The translations under genes and the position numbers were made by a program. Under the pieces are notes generated by a model. That model was not told where the DNA came from and searched no databases. It was given only the letters and a program-made list of their open reading frames with translations. Of a stretch of 64,000 nt of DNA, positions 10,807 to 21,459 are shown piece by piece. How positions within the stretch are numbered: the first letter of the stretch is position 1; every line of letters begins with the position of its first letter. Source of the stretch: Phytophthora hibernalis (Eukaryota; Oomycota; Peronosporomycetes; Peronosporales; Peronosporaceae); assembly GCA_012656075.1 (NCBI GenBank), contig JAAKBF010000018.1, positions 496,001 to 560,000 on the forward strand. The letters run 5' to 3'.

Positions 10807-10897
10807 TATTGAGGGTTACCGGTTTGGTATCGGTTATTGACCGTGAACCGGTTAGCCCGAACCGGTCCAATCCGAACCCACGATGATTACGGTGATT
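10807..10897 (+). repeat. 3' LTR, first 91 bp only
   Basis: Identical to the start of the 5' LTR (7118-7208) as far as ...ACGGTGATT, then the match stops abruptly at 10897. The remaining LTR sequence continues in reverse at 18239 going down to 18017, sharing only TT at the joint. Confidence 0.9.
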
Positions 10898-10949
10898 CTA
10901 ATCACAGAGCAAAGTGGTGAAATCCCAGAGCAAACCGGAGAGGATACAC

Positions 10950-12110
10950 TTAAGTCCCGTACTGCATGTCCTCCATGCGCTCAGCAGCCGCAACAGCATG
11001 CTGGCAGTGCAAGGCCATCTTACTCACGAGTCGGAGGTCCATGCAACTGATGTTGCGCTTGGCTTCGCGCTCCAGAATCTGCATGCGTCCCTCCGCAATC
11101 TGTCCGCGCGGACGACTCGCCACCAGCTCCTCACGCGCCAATGCAAGGCTCGCCTTTATCCGTGCCTTTAGTACGCTGAAGCAACCCTCTATGGGGTTGC
11201 ACATGGGCGAATAGGGCGCCAGGCGGAGCAGTTCAAGGTCGTCGTGCTCAACAACACGATCCTCCGTTTGGCTGTGAACTGGGGCGTTGTAAATCCTTCT
11301 TGCCTCGGAAGTGTTCTTGGTACGTATGGGAGGCCTTCACCTTGTCGTAAATAGCGTCAACGAACGCGGCATTCACATCCATCCGTATGCTGCCGCGTTC
11401 GAGTCGGTGATGGACCAACCCAATCTCGGTCGAGACTGCACACTGTATTTGTAGGTTGGCTCCTCTGAACGGTGGCAGCACAACGGTCGCTCGCTCGCCA
11501 ATCTTTGCGCGGCCTTGAGTGCGCTTGCAGTAAACATTAAAGTTAGTTTCGTCATAGTAAACGATAAAATCACCAGCACTCATGTGACAGCGCAGTGTTT
11601 TAGCGAACTCCATGCGCTTAGTCTTATTCGGTTCGTTGTTACACGTCATTGGCTCAACTCGAACCTACAATTTCAACGGTCAGTAAGTACCTTTACATGT
11701 ATGTGTTCCTGGATATGCACATGTTCATGTACCTGTTTCACCGTGTATAGCATACTGATGAGCTTGTCCGAAATGGTTGACATGCTGATATCCACGCCGA
11801 AGTCAAACGCCACCATTTCCTTCATCGCCTGCAGCGTGTAGGTGGCGTTGTCGTCCAAGTACACCTCGAGAGCAGCAAGCATCTCCGGGGTGCACTTCAC
11901 GCACGCACCCGTAGACCGCCAGTACCTCACGGCCACTGGCCACGATCCGACGGGCCGAGGTCGAAGAGATGTCGTTGTGCGCCGCAACGAGCATCCAGTC
12001 CCCCTGTCGAGGACACGTGCTCGAGCTACTGGTGAATGGGGTGGTGTTGGCATGGAGAGCAGGAGGCAGAATGCTTGGGATGGTAGAGGGCCGGCTTCAC
12101 AGGAGCGACA
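10950..12110 (-). pseudogene. Tc1/mariner (IS630-like) transposase, broken
   Basis: On the minus strand the N-terminus (about 12110-11690) gives a homeodomain-like DWMLVAAHNDISSTSARRI, then a second helix-turn-helix (CTPEMLAALEVYLDDNATYT to ISMSTISDKL). The catalytic core (11649-11330) has FIVYYDETNFNVYCKRT, with the first Asp, and LPPFRGANLQIQCAVS. The end (about 11240-10950) has APYSPMCNPIEGCFSVLKARI, the typical third-residue region with Asn-Pro-Ile-Glu. Frame changes separate the three parts. The family is clear; whether the copy is dead or only mis-sequenced is not. Confidence 0.75.
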
Positions 12111-12310
12111 AAGTCTGGAAGTGAGAGAAGTGAGAGCAATGCGCAGGCAGCGCACTTCGTGACCACCGGTTTGGTCTCCGCAAAAGCCGGTTTGGTCTCC
12201 GTTTGAAGTTTCGTACACAAATTAGTTAAGTAACATAAAATTCTATTGTGATTTTTGTTTTACTTCACCGCATTGCTCTGGACTAGCACCACTTTGGACC
12301 GGCAAAGGTG

Positions 12311-12506
12311 TAGACGTACTGTTCTTGCTGTATTCGTAGCAAATAGAATAATAAACTCGTTTCCGCAGTGTTCATCGTCTTGCTCTACCGGCCAGTCATC
12401 CGAGCGATTGGTGACCGTGTCTTCGGCAGCGGCACGGATCAAGTCCGAACCCTCACCCAACCGCAAAAAGTTACTTTCACCGGACAGCCCAGCAAAGTAC
12501 ACATTT
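12311..12506 (+). repeat. Ngaro terminal direct repeat, copy 1
   Basis: Begins TAGACGTACTGTTCTTGCTG and ends GTACACATTT. It matches 16594-16790 in the same orientation with a handful of changes and one or two short indels. Confidence 0.85.
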
Positions 12507-12509
12507 CAC

Positions 12510-13620
12510 TTAGTTGTGGGGCATGAAGCTTGGTGTATTGACACCGACTCCTCCACGGGTGTGGCGAGGAGGCAGCCCCGCAGAATGGTGTTGATACAGG
12601 GAAGCTTCGGTGGTCGAGTTCACCATTTGACTTGCCATTCTTGTCGTGACATGGTTATCAATGCGAGTGTACCTCTCGAAAGCTGATGAATGCCAGCGCC
12701 CAAACAACTTGATCGTTAGACTGTCGACCCCGGCTTCAAAGAGGGCAGTCACTCCTCCGATTCTGAGAGAGTGTGTGGAAAATCGACTTGGGTCGTGGCC
12801 AGCGATGTTGGCTGCTGACTTGATCCGCATGTTCACCTCTCGAACTTGTAAAAATTGACCATTTTGTACCTTGCATAACAACTCATCGGGGTCACAGCTG
12901 ACGGTACGGTGATGTTCGACGAGGAACCATAACGCGCGAACTGGGCAACACCATGAAAGTGATGAAGTAGTCAGAGATCTAGAAACTCCAACTCCCGCTT
13001 GGTCATTCTTTCCACCGCGAAATTTCAACTCGACTCGGTGAATGTTGCGCTTAACCTTGCACTGGTTTCCTTCTTGATCATAAAATATAACATCGGAGCG
13101 TCGAATAGCGAATTGGTATTGCTGATTGCCGTCCCGCAAATACTCGCTGCGCCTTAGGAGAAAGAAGAAGCCCATGACCGTAGCCCCCATAGGACACGGT
13201 CATGGGCTGACTTGAAGTCGAGAAACCGGTGGAGTGATCGGAGAATTGAGACCGTGACAGGTTGCTTGGGCTGAGGGGAGGGCTGGAGGCGGTGGATACC
13301 CTGGATAGCCATGGCGTGGTGGGGGAGGAGGCTGACATTAAAACCGAACTCCAATCGATGATACCACGCAACTGCACTGATTTTGGACTGGATGGTTTGT
13401 AGTGAGTTGCCTCTGCCAGCGGTGGGTCTGCTGCCTTATCGGTAGCAGTACACCGCAAACAGGACGCTGTCGTGACGCGGTAACTGGGTCGTTGGGGAGC
13501 CATGGACTGTATTCCATGTCTGCGCACCATCTTTGCCACTGCTGCCACGATGAACGATTATTTTTACCGCTTGTGCGACGACTTGGCCAATGAATTGGAC
13601 TGCAGGACTCGGAGAATGTC
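12510..13620 (-). CDS. Tyrosine recombinase of the Ngaro element
   Basis: The catalytic half (12510-13190) shows an integrase-like fold with LRRSEYL, then the hallmark THSLRIGGVTAL (His-x-x-Arg) and GRWHSSAFERYTRI (Trp/His box, then the Tyr nucleophile). The N-terminal helical part is read in other frames up to about 13620 (SWQQWQRWCADM), so at least one frame break lies near 13150-13340. It replaces the DDE integrase and would insert a circular DNA copy without a target duplication. The C-terminal codons overlap the sequence found again at 18336-18405. Confidence 0.75.
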
Positions 13621-15255
13621 TTGTAAATCCGCCTCCAATGCTCGGGCACTTGCACCTGGTGCCAAGAAGAGGATAACATAGACCACAAATGTGAGTAAGG
13701 GTCAGACCATGCTCTTGATCCTGCGTCTGCCATGCGGTTGGTCACACCCGGGAGATGTCGGGCTGACATGCGAAACTTAAATACGGCTTCGGCGAGGCCA
13801 ATAGCCCGGTTGATCTCTGGACCAAATTCGTTTTGAGAGTGAAAACGATTAATCCATGAGACCGCTGATACGTTGTCGCTCCAGCATACGACGTGCGGGT
13901 AATTGAAGTCCCGCAGTAGCCGTGCTCCCCAGCACCAAGCGGCGAGCGCCATGCAAAAATGCTCGCGCACGTTGATGTTGAAGCCGGTTGACTCTGCGCC
14001 TTCAATGAGGTGAATCTCTTCCGCGTCAAAGCGCAACTGAATAAACTCGTCACACGCCGGATTGAGTACAGCGAGGCCAGTGTTGGAAGCGTCCATGTAG
14101 AGATTGATTGTCGGTATGGGGAGATCTCCGAAGAAGCGGAGAGGCAATTTTTCGAGGTGACCGTCCGAAAGAATGTGGTAAAACCACTGGAGGTCGCGTC
14201 GAGAGGCTTCAGATAGGCGCACCGCTTGGAATGGTTGAAGTCGATTGCACACCACTTGTAGGTGCTGAAAGAAGGGGTTCGCTGCCCGAAGACACGTCGT
14301 AAGGTAGCGTAGACTGCCAAGAAGTTTCTGGAGCTGCTGTTTACTTGATCTTTCAGCGGCCAGCAGCACCGAAACTCGATCGAGACACTTTTTATTCTTG
14401 TTGGGCGGCATTGACACCGTGCGGTCGCGGGTGTTCCAGATCAGTCCGAGTGCTTGTAGTTCTGTTGACCATTCAGAAAATTTTGCGTCGTTGATACTGT
14501 TGGGGCCAAGGACAGCCTGCATGCTGAGCCGAAGTGTCGCCTCAGCGAAAGGCGAGAATCACGATCGGGTTCGACCAGAATATGGTCGTCAACCCAGTCA
14601 AAACCAAAAAACGGCTCGTCGTCAGTACTCTCCGATACGGATGATGGAGAATTGTTACTCACCAGCCAGGTGATTGCCCGTCCGAACGTGCTGTAAAATG
14701 CTGGTGAGCCAGACCAACCAAACGGAGCGGCAAGATCGATCACCTAGACGTCTTCGTCCGGAAAAGTGGCGCCCATCCATCGAACATCTTCAGAGTGCAT
14801 CACAAGGTGCCTAAAGGCAGACTTGACATCGCCTTTTAGAATCTTGATCACGATACCAGGATAGGTCCGTGTTAGCCACTCGATTCGCCTGGCGATGGCG
14901 ACGACGCATATGAACTCAATCTCAGGAGACAATCCACGTCAAAATACGTGTTCGTAGAAGCTGATTCAGGGAAGGATAGGTCGTGGATTGGACGAACTTC
15001 GACAAGAGGGCCCACGCCCTTTTTCTCCACAGCACCAAACGGGCTATATTGTATGTTTTTCCATTTGCGAAGGAGGGATAAGCCAACAACCAGGTAGGTC
15101 CCGTTGGCTACAACAGCATCGTCCACTTCAATCATCGACTTCACGCGAACGAAGCATTCAACGGCAGCCTCGTATACCTCCTGCCATTTTTGACCTGATT
15201 CCGACCCACAACGGGTTACCAGTGTGCCTCCGCTTTCTGTTTGTCCGTCCGGCAC
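13338..15255 (-). CDS. Reverse transcriptase and RNase H of the Ngaro element
   Basis: The reverse transcriptase is spread over several frames: YSPFGAVEKKG and VRPIHDLSFP (15255-14950), LKGDVKSAFRHLVMH with a catalytic Asp (14932-14744), FGWSGSPAFYS and the active-site FDWVDDHIL (14743-14560). Thumb and RNase H follow (14522-13400) with LYMDASNTGLAV and CWSDNVSAVSWINR as the Asp-containing boxes. At least three frame breaks are present. A DDH active-site triplet matches Ngaro/DIRS rather than copia (DDV/DDM). Confidence 0.75.
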
Positions 15256-15353
15256 CTCTAACCGATGGGTTTACGGCGCACATGCCCACGCTGCTCCTGA
15301 CAGCCTGGATACACGCGTAAAAGGCCACATCATCTGGTCTCAGTGAGCGGTTC

Positions 15354-16478
15354 TCACATCTTTGAATGCGCCCTTGCAGCTCTCGGCTCGAGCTGCATGA
15401 GCAGAACATAGGTCCTGGAAGTATTGAATGACCGTCGAGTCGAATCCGGCTCCGAAGAGGAGGTTGCTGGACGTGATGTTCTTGTCGTGGAAATAACTTG
15501 AACAATTCGAGTGAGTAGCTCTGGTTGATGCAGGAGCTTCTCCATGATGCGGGCATCTAGGGACTTGATCGGGTTGCTTGACTGGTTCAAGGCAGAACCA
15601 CCCGCAAGCGGAGCGGGCATAGAGCTGTCGGGGACAGGGACGGCTGCAGTCGGAAAGGGACTTGTGTCGGCGGTGTTCGTCGCCTGGTGGACGTGACGGA
15701 CAGCGCGCTCTGGGAGATGCTCTCCCTGCTCTGGGCTGGAAGGCTCGTCTTGAGCAAAGAGAGAGATGATGCTGTCTGCCTGCTCCATCGATGCCACGCT
15801 GCGGGAGAGCGGCAAATCGCGAGAGCTAAGGGCATCGGGGGCCGATACTCGCTCGAGCTGACGAGGCTCCCGGCAGAATGAGAGGCCAATAGACAGGCGG
15901 AGAGAGGCAGGAGCTGATTGGTTGCCATCCACTACGAACGCATAGTCCACGACATGCTGGAGATAAAAACGGCACATTTCACCCGTGCGTGGGTCGATCC
16001 ACTGCCGAGCGGATTGGCCATCGGGCATGTCAGACGGTTCGACAAGTCCGTCCATAATAGCCGGTATGACATTGGAAGCTGGTGCACCTGCGCTGCCGTC
16101 CAAAATCCGAACTAGTATCGTTGTTTGCATATCCATGAGCCTGTCGCGCGTCGTGGAGGCGTGGAGTGGGACCCGGAGAAGTAGTAGCGCCACAACCGGT
16201 GCCACCGGTTTAACGCGAGAAGGTTCGGCGAGAACTACTCGGTCTTCTAGCTGCAGTCGGGCAAGGCGACCCTCCATGCCAATCACTTGGTCATGCCAAA
16301 ACCAATTAGCGGATTCGGTCCAGGCGGCTTGACGGAGGAGATGACGTTGTCTTGTTCGTGTTGCTTCGGCCTTCGACACCGTGAGAGAGCGGGCAGTCGC
16401 GACGTCGAGGTTACAAGTGACCGGGTCGTCCAAGCCGATGGACTGAACGGTCGCATTGTCGGTCGTTAGCGACGTCAC
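15354..16478 (-). CDS. Gag-like ORF of the Ngaro element
   Basis: An uninterrupted 374-codon minus-strand ORF occupies the first position of the element, just inside the 16594-16790 repeat. It has a helical N-terminal half and a Ser/Pro/Ala-rich C-terminal half, with no zinc knuckle. No motif identifies it; the gag role is inferred from position only. Confidence 0.5.
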   Translation of the reverse strand: MTSLTTDNATVQSIGLDDPVTCNLDVATARSLTVSKAEATRTRQRHLLRQAAWTESANWFWHDQVIGMEGRLARLQLEDRVVLAEPSRVKPVAPVVALLLLRVPLHASTTRDRLMDMQTTILVRILDGSAGAPASNVIPAIMDGLVEPSDMPDGQSARQWIDPRTGEMCRFYLQHVVDYAFVVDGNQSAPASLRLSIGLSFCREPRQLERVSAPDALSSRDLPLSRSVASMEQADSIISLFAQDEPSSPEQGEHLPERAVRHVHQATNTADTSPFPTAAVPVPDSSMPAPLAGGSALNQSSNPIKSLDARIMEKLLHQPELLTRIVQVISTTRTSRPATSSSEPDSTRRSFNTSRTYVLLMQLEPRAARAHSKM

Positions 16479-16593
16479 CGTAGCGTAGAACGGGTACTCG
16501 GTAATTGCTCGGGTAGAACAAAGACGTATCCGTCAACTTGGAGTTTGGCGCGGCGGACCATGACTGGAGGCAGGAGCGGGGTAGAGCTAACTC

Positions 16594-16790
16594 TAGACGT
16601 ACTGTGCTTGCTGTATTCGTAGCAAATAGAAGAATGAACTCGTTTCCGCAGTGTTCATCGTCTTGCTCTACCGGCCAGTCATCCGAACGATTGGTGACCG
16701 TGTCTTCGGCAGCGGCACGGATCAAGTCCGAACCCTCACCCAACCGCAAAAAGTTACTTTCACCGGACAGCCCTGAAAAAGTACACATTT
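16594..16790 (+). repeat. Ngaro terminal direct repeat, copy 2
   Basis: Begins TAGACGTACTGTGCTTGCTG and ends GTACACATTT, the partner of 12311-12506 in the same orientation, upstream of the gag-like ORF on the minus strand. Confidence 0.85.
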
Positions 16791-16800
16791 GCGAGTCATT

Positions 16801-17613
16801 TGGATAAAGGATACTTTACATGTACAAGGTTAACATCTTCCGACAAATTCGCCTTTTAATTAAGGAATTCAAAATACTCACTTAACGATCACCCCGCTAC
16901 ATAGGCAGAATACTCAGTGATCAGCCGCGCTTCGTTTGGATGTCGGAGTTCGCGATCAGGAGGTAGAACCTCCGGTTTCATGTATTGCCCTCACGCTTTC
17001 GGCTCCGGCGGGGTCACTCTTCGCCGCGACGCTGCGGGAACGTGCTTGGTTCGTTTGACCCTCAACGTACTCCTAGACATTGTTGTTGAGATTTTCCGGG
17101 CAAAGTACTGCGGTCTATCTATCACTCATCCACAGTTGTACTCCTGTTGATTGCACGCGTACTGCAACAAAGGTGATTCACACCGTGCTTCTACTCCGTT
17201 GACGATTGGACTCAAATGAGGGCACGCTGTCAGCGAGCAAACTGACTGGGGCGGTTACAACCAATCGTGTAGAAGTCTAAATTGAATGCACATGTAGCTG
17301 GATGTTGGCAATTTTGTATTTTCAAGGACTTCTTTTTACATGTACCGGTAGAGGGCAACTCTCAGACAGCTCATGCTGTCCGAACTGCGCGCGCCTCGGG
17401 CGTAGTCGCCATTACCGCAACAAATACGAATACAAAATCAAGCTGTCCAAAGCCATCACCAGCAAAGCAAACCCTACCGGTATCCGATACCAGCTCAAAA
17501 CTTCGGAGCACAGAGGAGTAGCCCAGAGGTACTCTTACGCTTAAAATTTAGTTTTGGGTGACAGTAAATAGCTCTTGCATCAAACGTAGATTTAGGTCTT
17601 CCCTATCCGATCA
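16801..17613. other. No supported gene between Ngaro element and split gene
   Basis: Short plus-strand ORFs (16917-17150, 17302-17544) show no recognisable domain; the latter has a lone CPNC pair and a basic stretch. Two TACCGGTA palindromes occur here (17343, 17475). Confidence 0.35.
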
Positions 17614-18016
17614 CTAATCCGTTCTTGGCTGCCCAGCCTTGTCCAGTTCTTGAAGCCAGACCCGTATGATGGCATTCAGACTTTCCTCGGCCTGAGTAGT
17701 AACCGCGCGATCGAACCCAGCGCGCTTCAGAGCTTGAACGGCCGACAATGTGTCCTCTACAGCTTTAGAGGAGTAGGAAACCTTCTCGTACGGATTCACT
17801 CGACGATCCGTGTTCGGTTCCAGCCTCGTCACAATCCTCTCTACCAATGGCGTCGAATTCGGAAGCGACGGAGGTTCTTGCTGAGCTTCTTCTCTCATAT
17901 CAAGGTGTTGCGCTATCTGCTCTTCTCCAGTACCCAAACCCCTGGACGCTGGGTCGGTTCGTCTGAGCTCGAAACTCGACGTTGAATAACTCGAGGTTGA
18001 ATAGGCACATTCACCT
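17614..18016 (-). pseudogene. Candidate 3' part of the copia-interrupted gene
   Basis: Immediately beyond the reversed LTR end, the minus strand reads AGGTG, the same 5 bases that precede the 5' LTR, then an open stretch. It encodes a hydrophilic helical segment (EEQIAQHLDMREEAQQEPPS, then VEDTLSAVQALKRAGF and LNAIIRVWLQELDKAG) ending at 17614. Hydrophilic C-termini of this sort are usual for the family at 6279-7117. A frame change near 17940 is needed. Joining the two halves is inference from the target duplication and needs a comparison with an uninterrupted family member. Confidence 0.5.
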
Positions 18017-18239
18017 TGATGGAAGGTATGGATCTTGAACGAAGCTTGACGGAGCGGAGGGAGGACAGCACTCTGGACGAGACCGGAGCGAGGACACTTG
18101 ACCACTTGAGGGGAAGAAGGAAGATTCGAAAGTGATTGATTGATCGGAGTTACTTTAGCTAGCCTACCACATAGACACGCAGCTTGCGTCCAATCATTCT
18201 ACTCGTCCAATCCTTGGTGGCGTAATCGACTTACCGTAA
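18017..18239 (-). repeat. Remaining 223 bp of the copia 3' LTR, reversed
   Basis: Its reverse complement matches 7207-7429 of the 5' LTR base for base as far as I can read, ending in CCTTCCATCA at 18017. No primer binding site follows, so this is a 3' LTR end rather than a 5' LTR. It is followed by AGGTG. Confidence 0.9.
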
Positions 18240-18284
18240 ATGAAATTCCAATTTTTCTTTTTCAAATTAGTTTAAAAATCTCAT

Positions 18285-18405
18285 CGCTCTGGACTAGCAC
18301 CACTTTGGACCGGCAAAGGTGTAGAGTTAGATAAAAAACCTCCTCGCCACACCCGTGGAGGAGGCGGTGTCAATACACCAAGCTTCATGCCCCACAACTA
18401 AGTGA
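18285..18405. repeat. Rearranged fragment of a second Ngaro copy
   Basis: 18288-18322 repeats 12279-12311 in the same direction, while 18336-18405 is the reverse complement of about 12505-12575, the end of the recombinase gene. The two pieces are therefore joined head to head relative to the full element. It sits 45 bp outside the proposed inversion edge. Confidence 0.65.
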
Positions 18406-18561
18406 AAAAGGCAGTTCTAGCCCATCAGGCAAGCCCTTGTCCCTCTTAGTAGCCGCACCTCTTTGTGCTGAGTCAGCGGCAAGTAATTCGCGCCCATAGG
18501 AGACCGCTAGCTTTGTGGGTGCTCTCAGTCGTGATTTTTGCAGTTGAATGCAGAGTATCCT

Positions 18562-20451
18562 TATGGAGCAGTTGCAGACTAAGGCGAAGATTAAGGATAC
18601 TACCGGTAGTATTGGGAGTTACTGGATGATTGGATGCTACCGGACTTTTTGGATACCAATCAAGAGAGTTTCGCGGCAGCAGGAGGAATTCCTGCGTTAG
18701 TGACTTTGATGAAAATCGGCAGCAACGCGCAGAAGGAGATGGCTGCTGAAGCACTCTTGGATCTGGCAATGAACGATGAGAACCAGGAGAAGATTGCATC
18801 AGCGGGTGGGATTGCGCCATTGGTTGCATTGGTACATGGCTGCAGGAGTCTCTGGATTTTATCGCAACACGTCGATCCGGAAACAAAGACAGATATTGCA
18901 CCGTACGGCGGCATAGTAGCATTGTTTTCGCTTGTTCACAAATCTGACAACTGATGGAGAGAAGAGGGCTTGACAGCTCTTCTGTGGATTTGTGCTAATA
19001 GTGATGACACCGTGCGGGCAGTCGTAGAGAAAGCTGGGGGTCGTGAAGTGCTGACTAAATTGATGCAGAGTGACGATGAAGCCAACCAAATCTTGGCAGG
19101 ACACGTGTTGGCTTGGTTGGACAGTAACCAAGACGACATTTCAGCTCTTTGTAAAGGGGTAAGTGAAGCTGAACCGTTGTGCCGCCACGTACTAGAGCGA
19201 CTGCAGTCACTTTTGGATCGTGGAATTTCTGGCACCGCTACTTTAAAGACTCGGCTTCGAACAATTTTAGTGAGCAATGAAGGCAAGTCGGGCGTGCTTC
19301 GTTTGGTTGGTGCGCGTTCCTTAGAGGACGAACTCGCGGACTTGCATCGTGAAATTGATGAGCTAGACTGCCAAGACAGGCAGGGATTGTGGCAGTCTCG
19401 ATGGGAGACCGAACGAACAGCAATGAAGCAGCACCTGTTTGATTGCGACATCTCCAGTTTAGTCAGAGACCTTAACGATACCAATGCTCAAACTGAGGCA
19501 CTGACACTGCTGGCTCACGAGATTGGGCCCAACAAGAAGGTCTACTCGAAAGACGAACGGAATTTTATGCATGCTGTTGTGAGCCACGTTGTTGGTTTAT
19601 CTGGATTAGAGGTTCCGGCTGAGGAAAAGTGGTTTATCGGGCGTCATGAAGTTCAGATGGACGATGAATCCTTCACTTGTGGGGCATTCGGACAGATCTA
19701 CCACGGAACGTATATGAAAGCGCCCGTTGTCGTGAAGTGCGTCAAAATCACGTCGGAAAGCAACCGAAGTGATTTTCTACGGGAGGTAAACGTTTGGCAC
19801 GATGCAAGCCGTCACCCAACATTATTCAGCTTTATGGAGCCTGCCACGTTGGCACCCCCTGTTTTATGGTATGCAAGTACATCGCTGGGGATCTCTGCCT
19901 GGATACCTGTGTCGGCAAAGGAAAGTTCGTCGTTCATCTGCATGGAAGGCTCTGCTGGGTGTGACACACGGTCTTCAACTGCTGCACAGCAGAGGCATCA
20001 TTCACGGCGACCTTAAAGGCAACAATATCTTGGTGGAGGGTAATACTGCCATGCTCACTGACTTCGGGATGAGCTTCTTTGGGACGGCGGAATCTGGACC
20101 TCGTTTTGAAAACCTTGGGGCGATTCGTTGGCGAGCACCCGCGTTCATCTCAACCGGAAAAACTTCATTTGAGGCAGATGTCTATTCACTCGGCATGTGC
20201 CTCGTAGAAGCCGTGACGGGAAGGTTGCCGTGGGGATTGCTCCCTGATGTCGTCGTGAAGCGGAATCTCCAACGTGGGAGTTTTTACAACGGCCAGATTG
20301 CATGTCCATCGAAGAGTGGGCGTTGGTGTGTGCTATGTGCGACCTCGACCCGATGAAGAGGACGAAGCTCGATGAAGTTGAGAAGCGCAACAAGAAGTTT
20401 GCGGAGATGGCGGAGGATGCCATGTGTGAGGTCAACGGTCTTGCAGCTTAG
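18562..20451 (+). CDS. Armadillo-repeat protein kinase (frame breaks)
   Basis: The N-terminal part (about 18562-19150) has armadillo-type repeats with AAAGGIPALVTLMK, ASAGGIAPLVALV and KAGGREVLTKLM. A helical linker follows. The kinase domain (about 19680-20450) has a glycine loop GAFGQIYHGTY, a VVVKC lysine, HGDLKGNN in place of HRD, DFG at MLTDFGMS, and RAPAF as the APE-like motif. The end is EEWALVCAMCDLDPMKR, stop 20449-20451. Four frame breaks each need one base added at a run (near 18618, 19820, 19950, 20277). One in-frame TGA at 18952 is not explained that way. HGD suggests an RD-less kinase, perhaps tyrosine-kinase-like. True start uncertain. Confidence 0.7.
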
Positions 20452-21459
20452 CTGACGAGTTGAACTTGCTCCGGCCATGCATCTTAGCACGAAGTATTTG
20501 TCATTTAATTGTCATTGCTTTTGTTATCGTTCTCATCCAAGTATAATGAAGCACAACGCTACCCTCACTACCTCTACATTTTGCTCGAGTCAAAGCTCCG
20601 ACAACCTTCTGTCTCTGGTCTTCATCTACCAACTTAAAAATGGGGTCAGCACCTCGATCTCCATTTGATGTCCTATCCGGATAGACTCAGCTCATCTTCA
20701 TCGTACCAGTGGTGACAACTCCACTTTAAAACAAAATTCAAAACTTGATGGTGAATGTGTCACTTTTTCTGAAGTACTAAGTATAATATTGATGCATTTA
20801 AGTATACTGTTAGGACTACATGTATTATATTGCTGCACGTACAGAATAAGAAGAAATTCGGGCCTATGATGTTGGCCGCAAACCCGGTGATTGCAAAGGG
20901 CAATCGTCGGTCACGGACATTCAAGTGGCGTTAGGTAGAGCTATATGACATTGATATTGATGTACCTTACTTCAAAACGAAAACGTATAAGAAGAACAAA
21001 CATGGCAGTCGTTGAAGAACAAACATGACAGGCGTTGAACAACAAACATGACAGGCGTTGAAGACCCCAACAACTCCAACTTGGAGTAGCTTTGATGAAA
21101 ATTACCCGTCATTTATTTCAGTCGCTACGTGCAGCATCGAGCCTAGGACAAACGTCCATTCCACCTTAGGCATCAAAACCGATTCGTTGTAGCGCGAAGC
21201 ATGAAGTTGAATGTTTTCAACTCCAAATGCCCCATCATATAATTATACTCGATCATAACAATACAACAATGGAATAAGCTAGACATATTTTTCATGTGAG
21301 CTTCAGCGTATCACTCCCACGAGCAGAGGTACTCATTGCCAGACGACGAATGCAGTGTACACAGCTTCTTTATTTTCCGAATCGTGTCAAGGGCTTGGCT
21401 GTCCAAATACCATCAAGATTCGCCATTGACGCGAAGAGTTACTACGTCGAAGTACTGTA
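20452..21459. other. Intergenic, no gene seen
   Basis: AT-richer DNA between the kinase and the membrane-protein pair. The only structure noticed is a small tandem repeat at 20991-21059. Short ORFs on both strands lack motifs. Confidence 0.4.
20991..21059 (+). repeat. 23-bp tandem repeat, three copies
   Basis: Unit GAAGAACAAACATGACAGGCGTT begins at 20991, 21014 and 21037. The first copy differs at two positions and the third at one. It is in intergenic DNA. Confidence 0.85.

Larger units (their letters stand above)
7118..10897 (+). mobile_element. Ty1/copia LTR retrotransposon, 3' LTR cut by an inversion breakpoint
   Basis: The order is 5' LTR (7118-7429), primer site (7430-7442), gag-pol (about 7449-10764), polypurine tract (GAGGGGG, 10798-10804) and the first 91 bp of the 3' LTR (10807-10897). 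Protein order is gag, protease remnant, integrase, reverse transcriptase, RNase H, which defines copia. The two LTR starts are identical over the 91 bp, so the insertion is young. The rest of the 3' LTR is found reversed at 18017-18239. Confidence 0.9.
12260..16800 (-). mobile_element. Ngaro/DIRS-type tyrosine-recombinase retroelement
   Basis: On the minus strand this element carries gag-like, reverse transcriptase/RNase H and tyrosine recombinase genes in that order, with no integrase or aspartic protease. Direct repeats of about 196 bp flank it (12311-12506 and 16594-16790, about 97% alike by eye). Direct rather than inverted terminal repeats fit the split-direct-repeat layout of Ngaro elements. 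The outer end near 12279 also carries a 33-bp sequence reused at 18288. Exact ends are not fixed. The low divergence of the repeats suggests recent activity. Confidence 0.8.
10898..18239. other. Proposed inverted segment between two halves of one LTR
   Basis: The left edge joins the cut 3' LTR and the right edge is the rest of that LTR in opposite orientation. The AGGTG target duplication and a possible gene end lie just inside the right edge. Together these imply that the 7.3 kb block was flipped after copia insertion. It holds the mariner-like transposase, the Ngaro element and the 3' gene part. See the matching finding for tests. Confidence 0.65.

Noticed and set aside
12160..12210. Doubled CCGGTTTGGTCTCCG near the mariner end as terminal repeats
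   Set aside because: It is a short direct repeat (two copies), not inverted, and has no partner at the other end near 10930.
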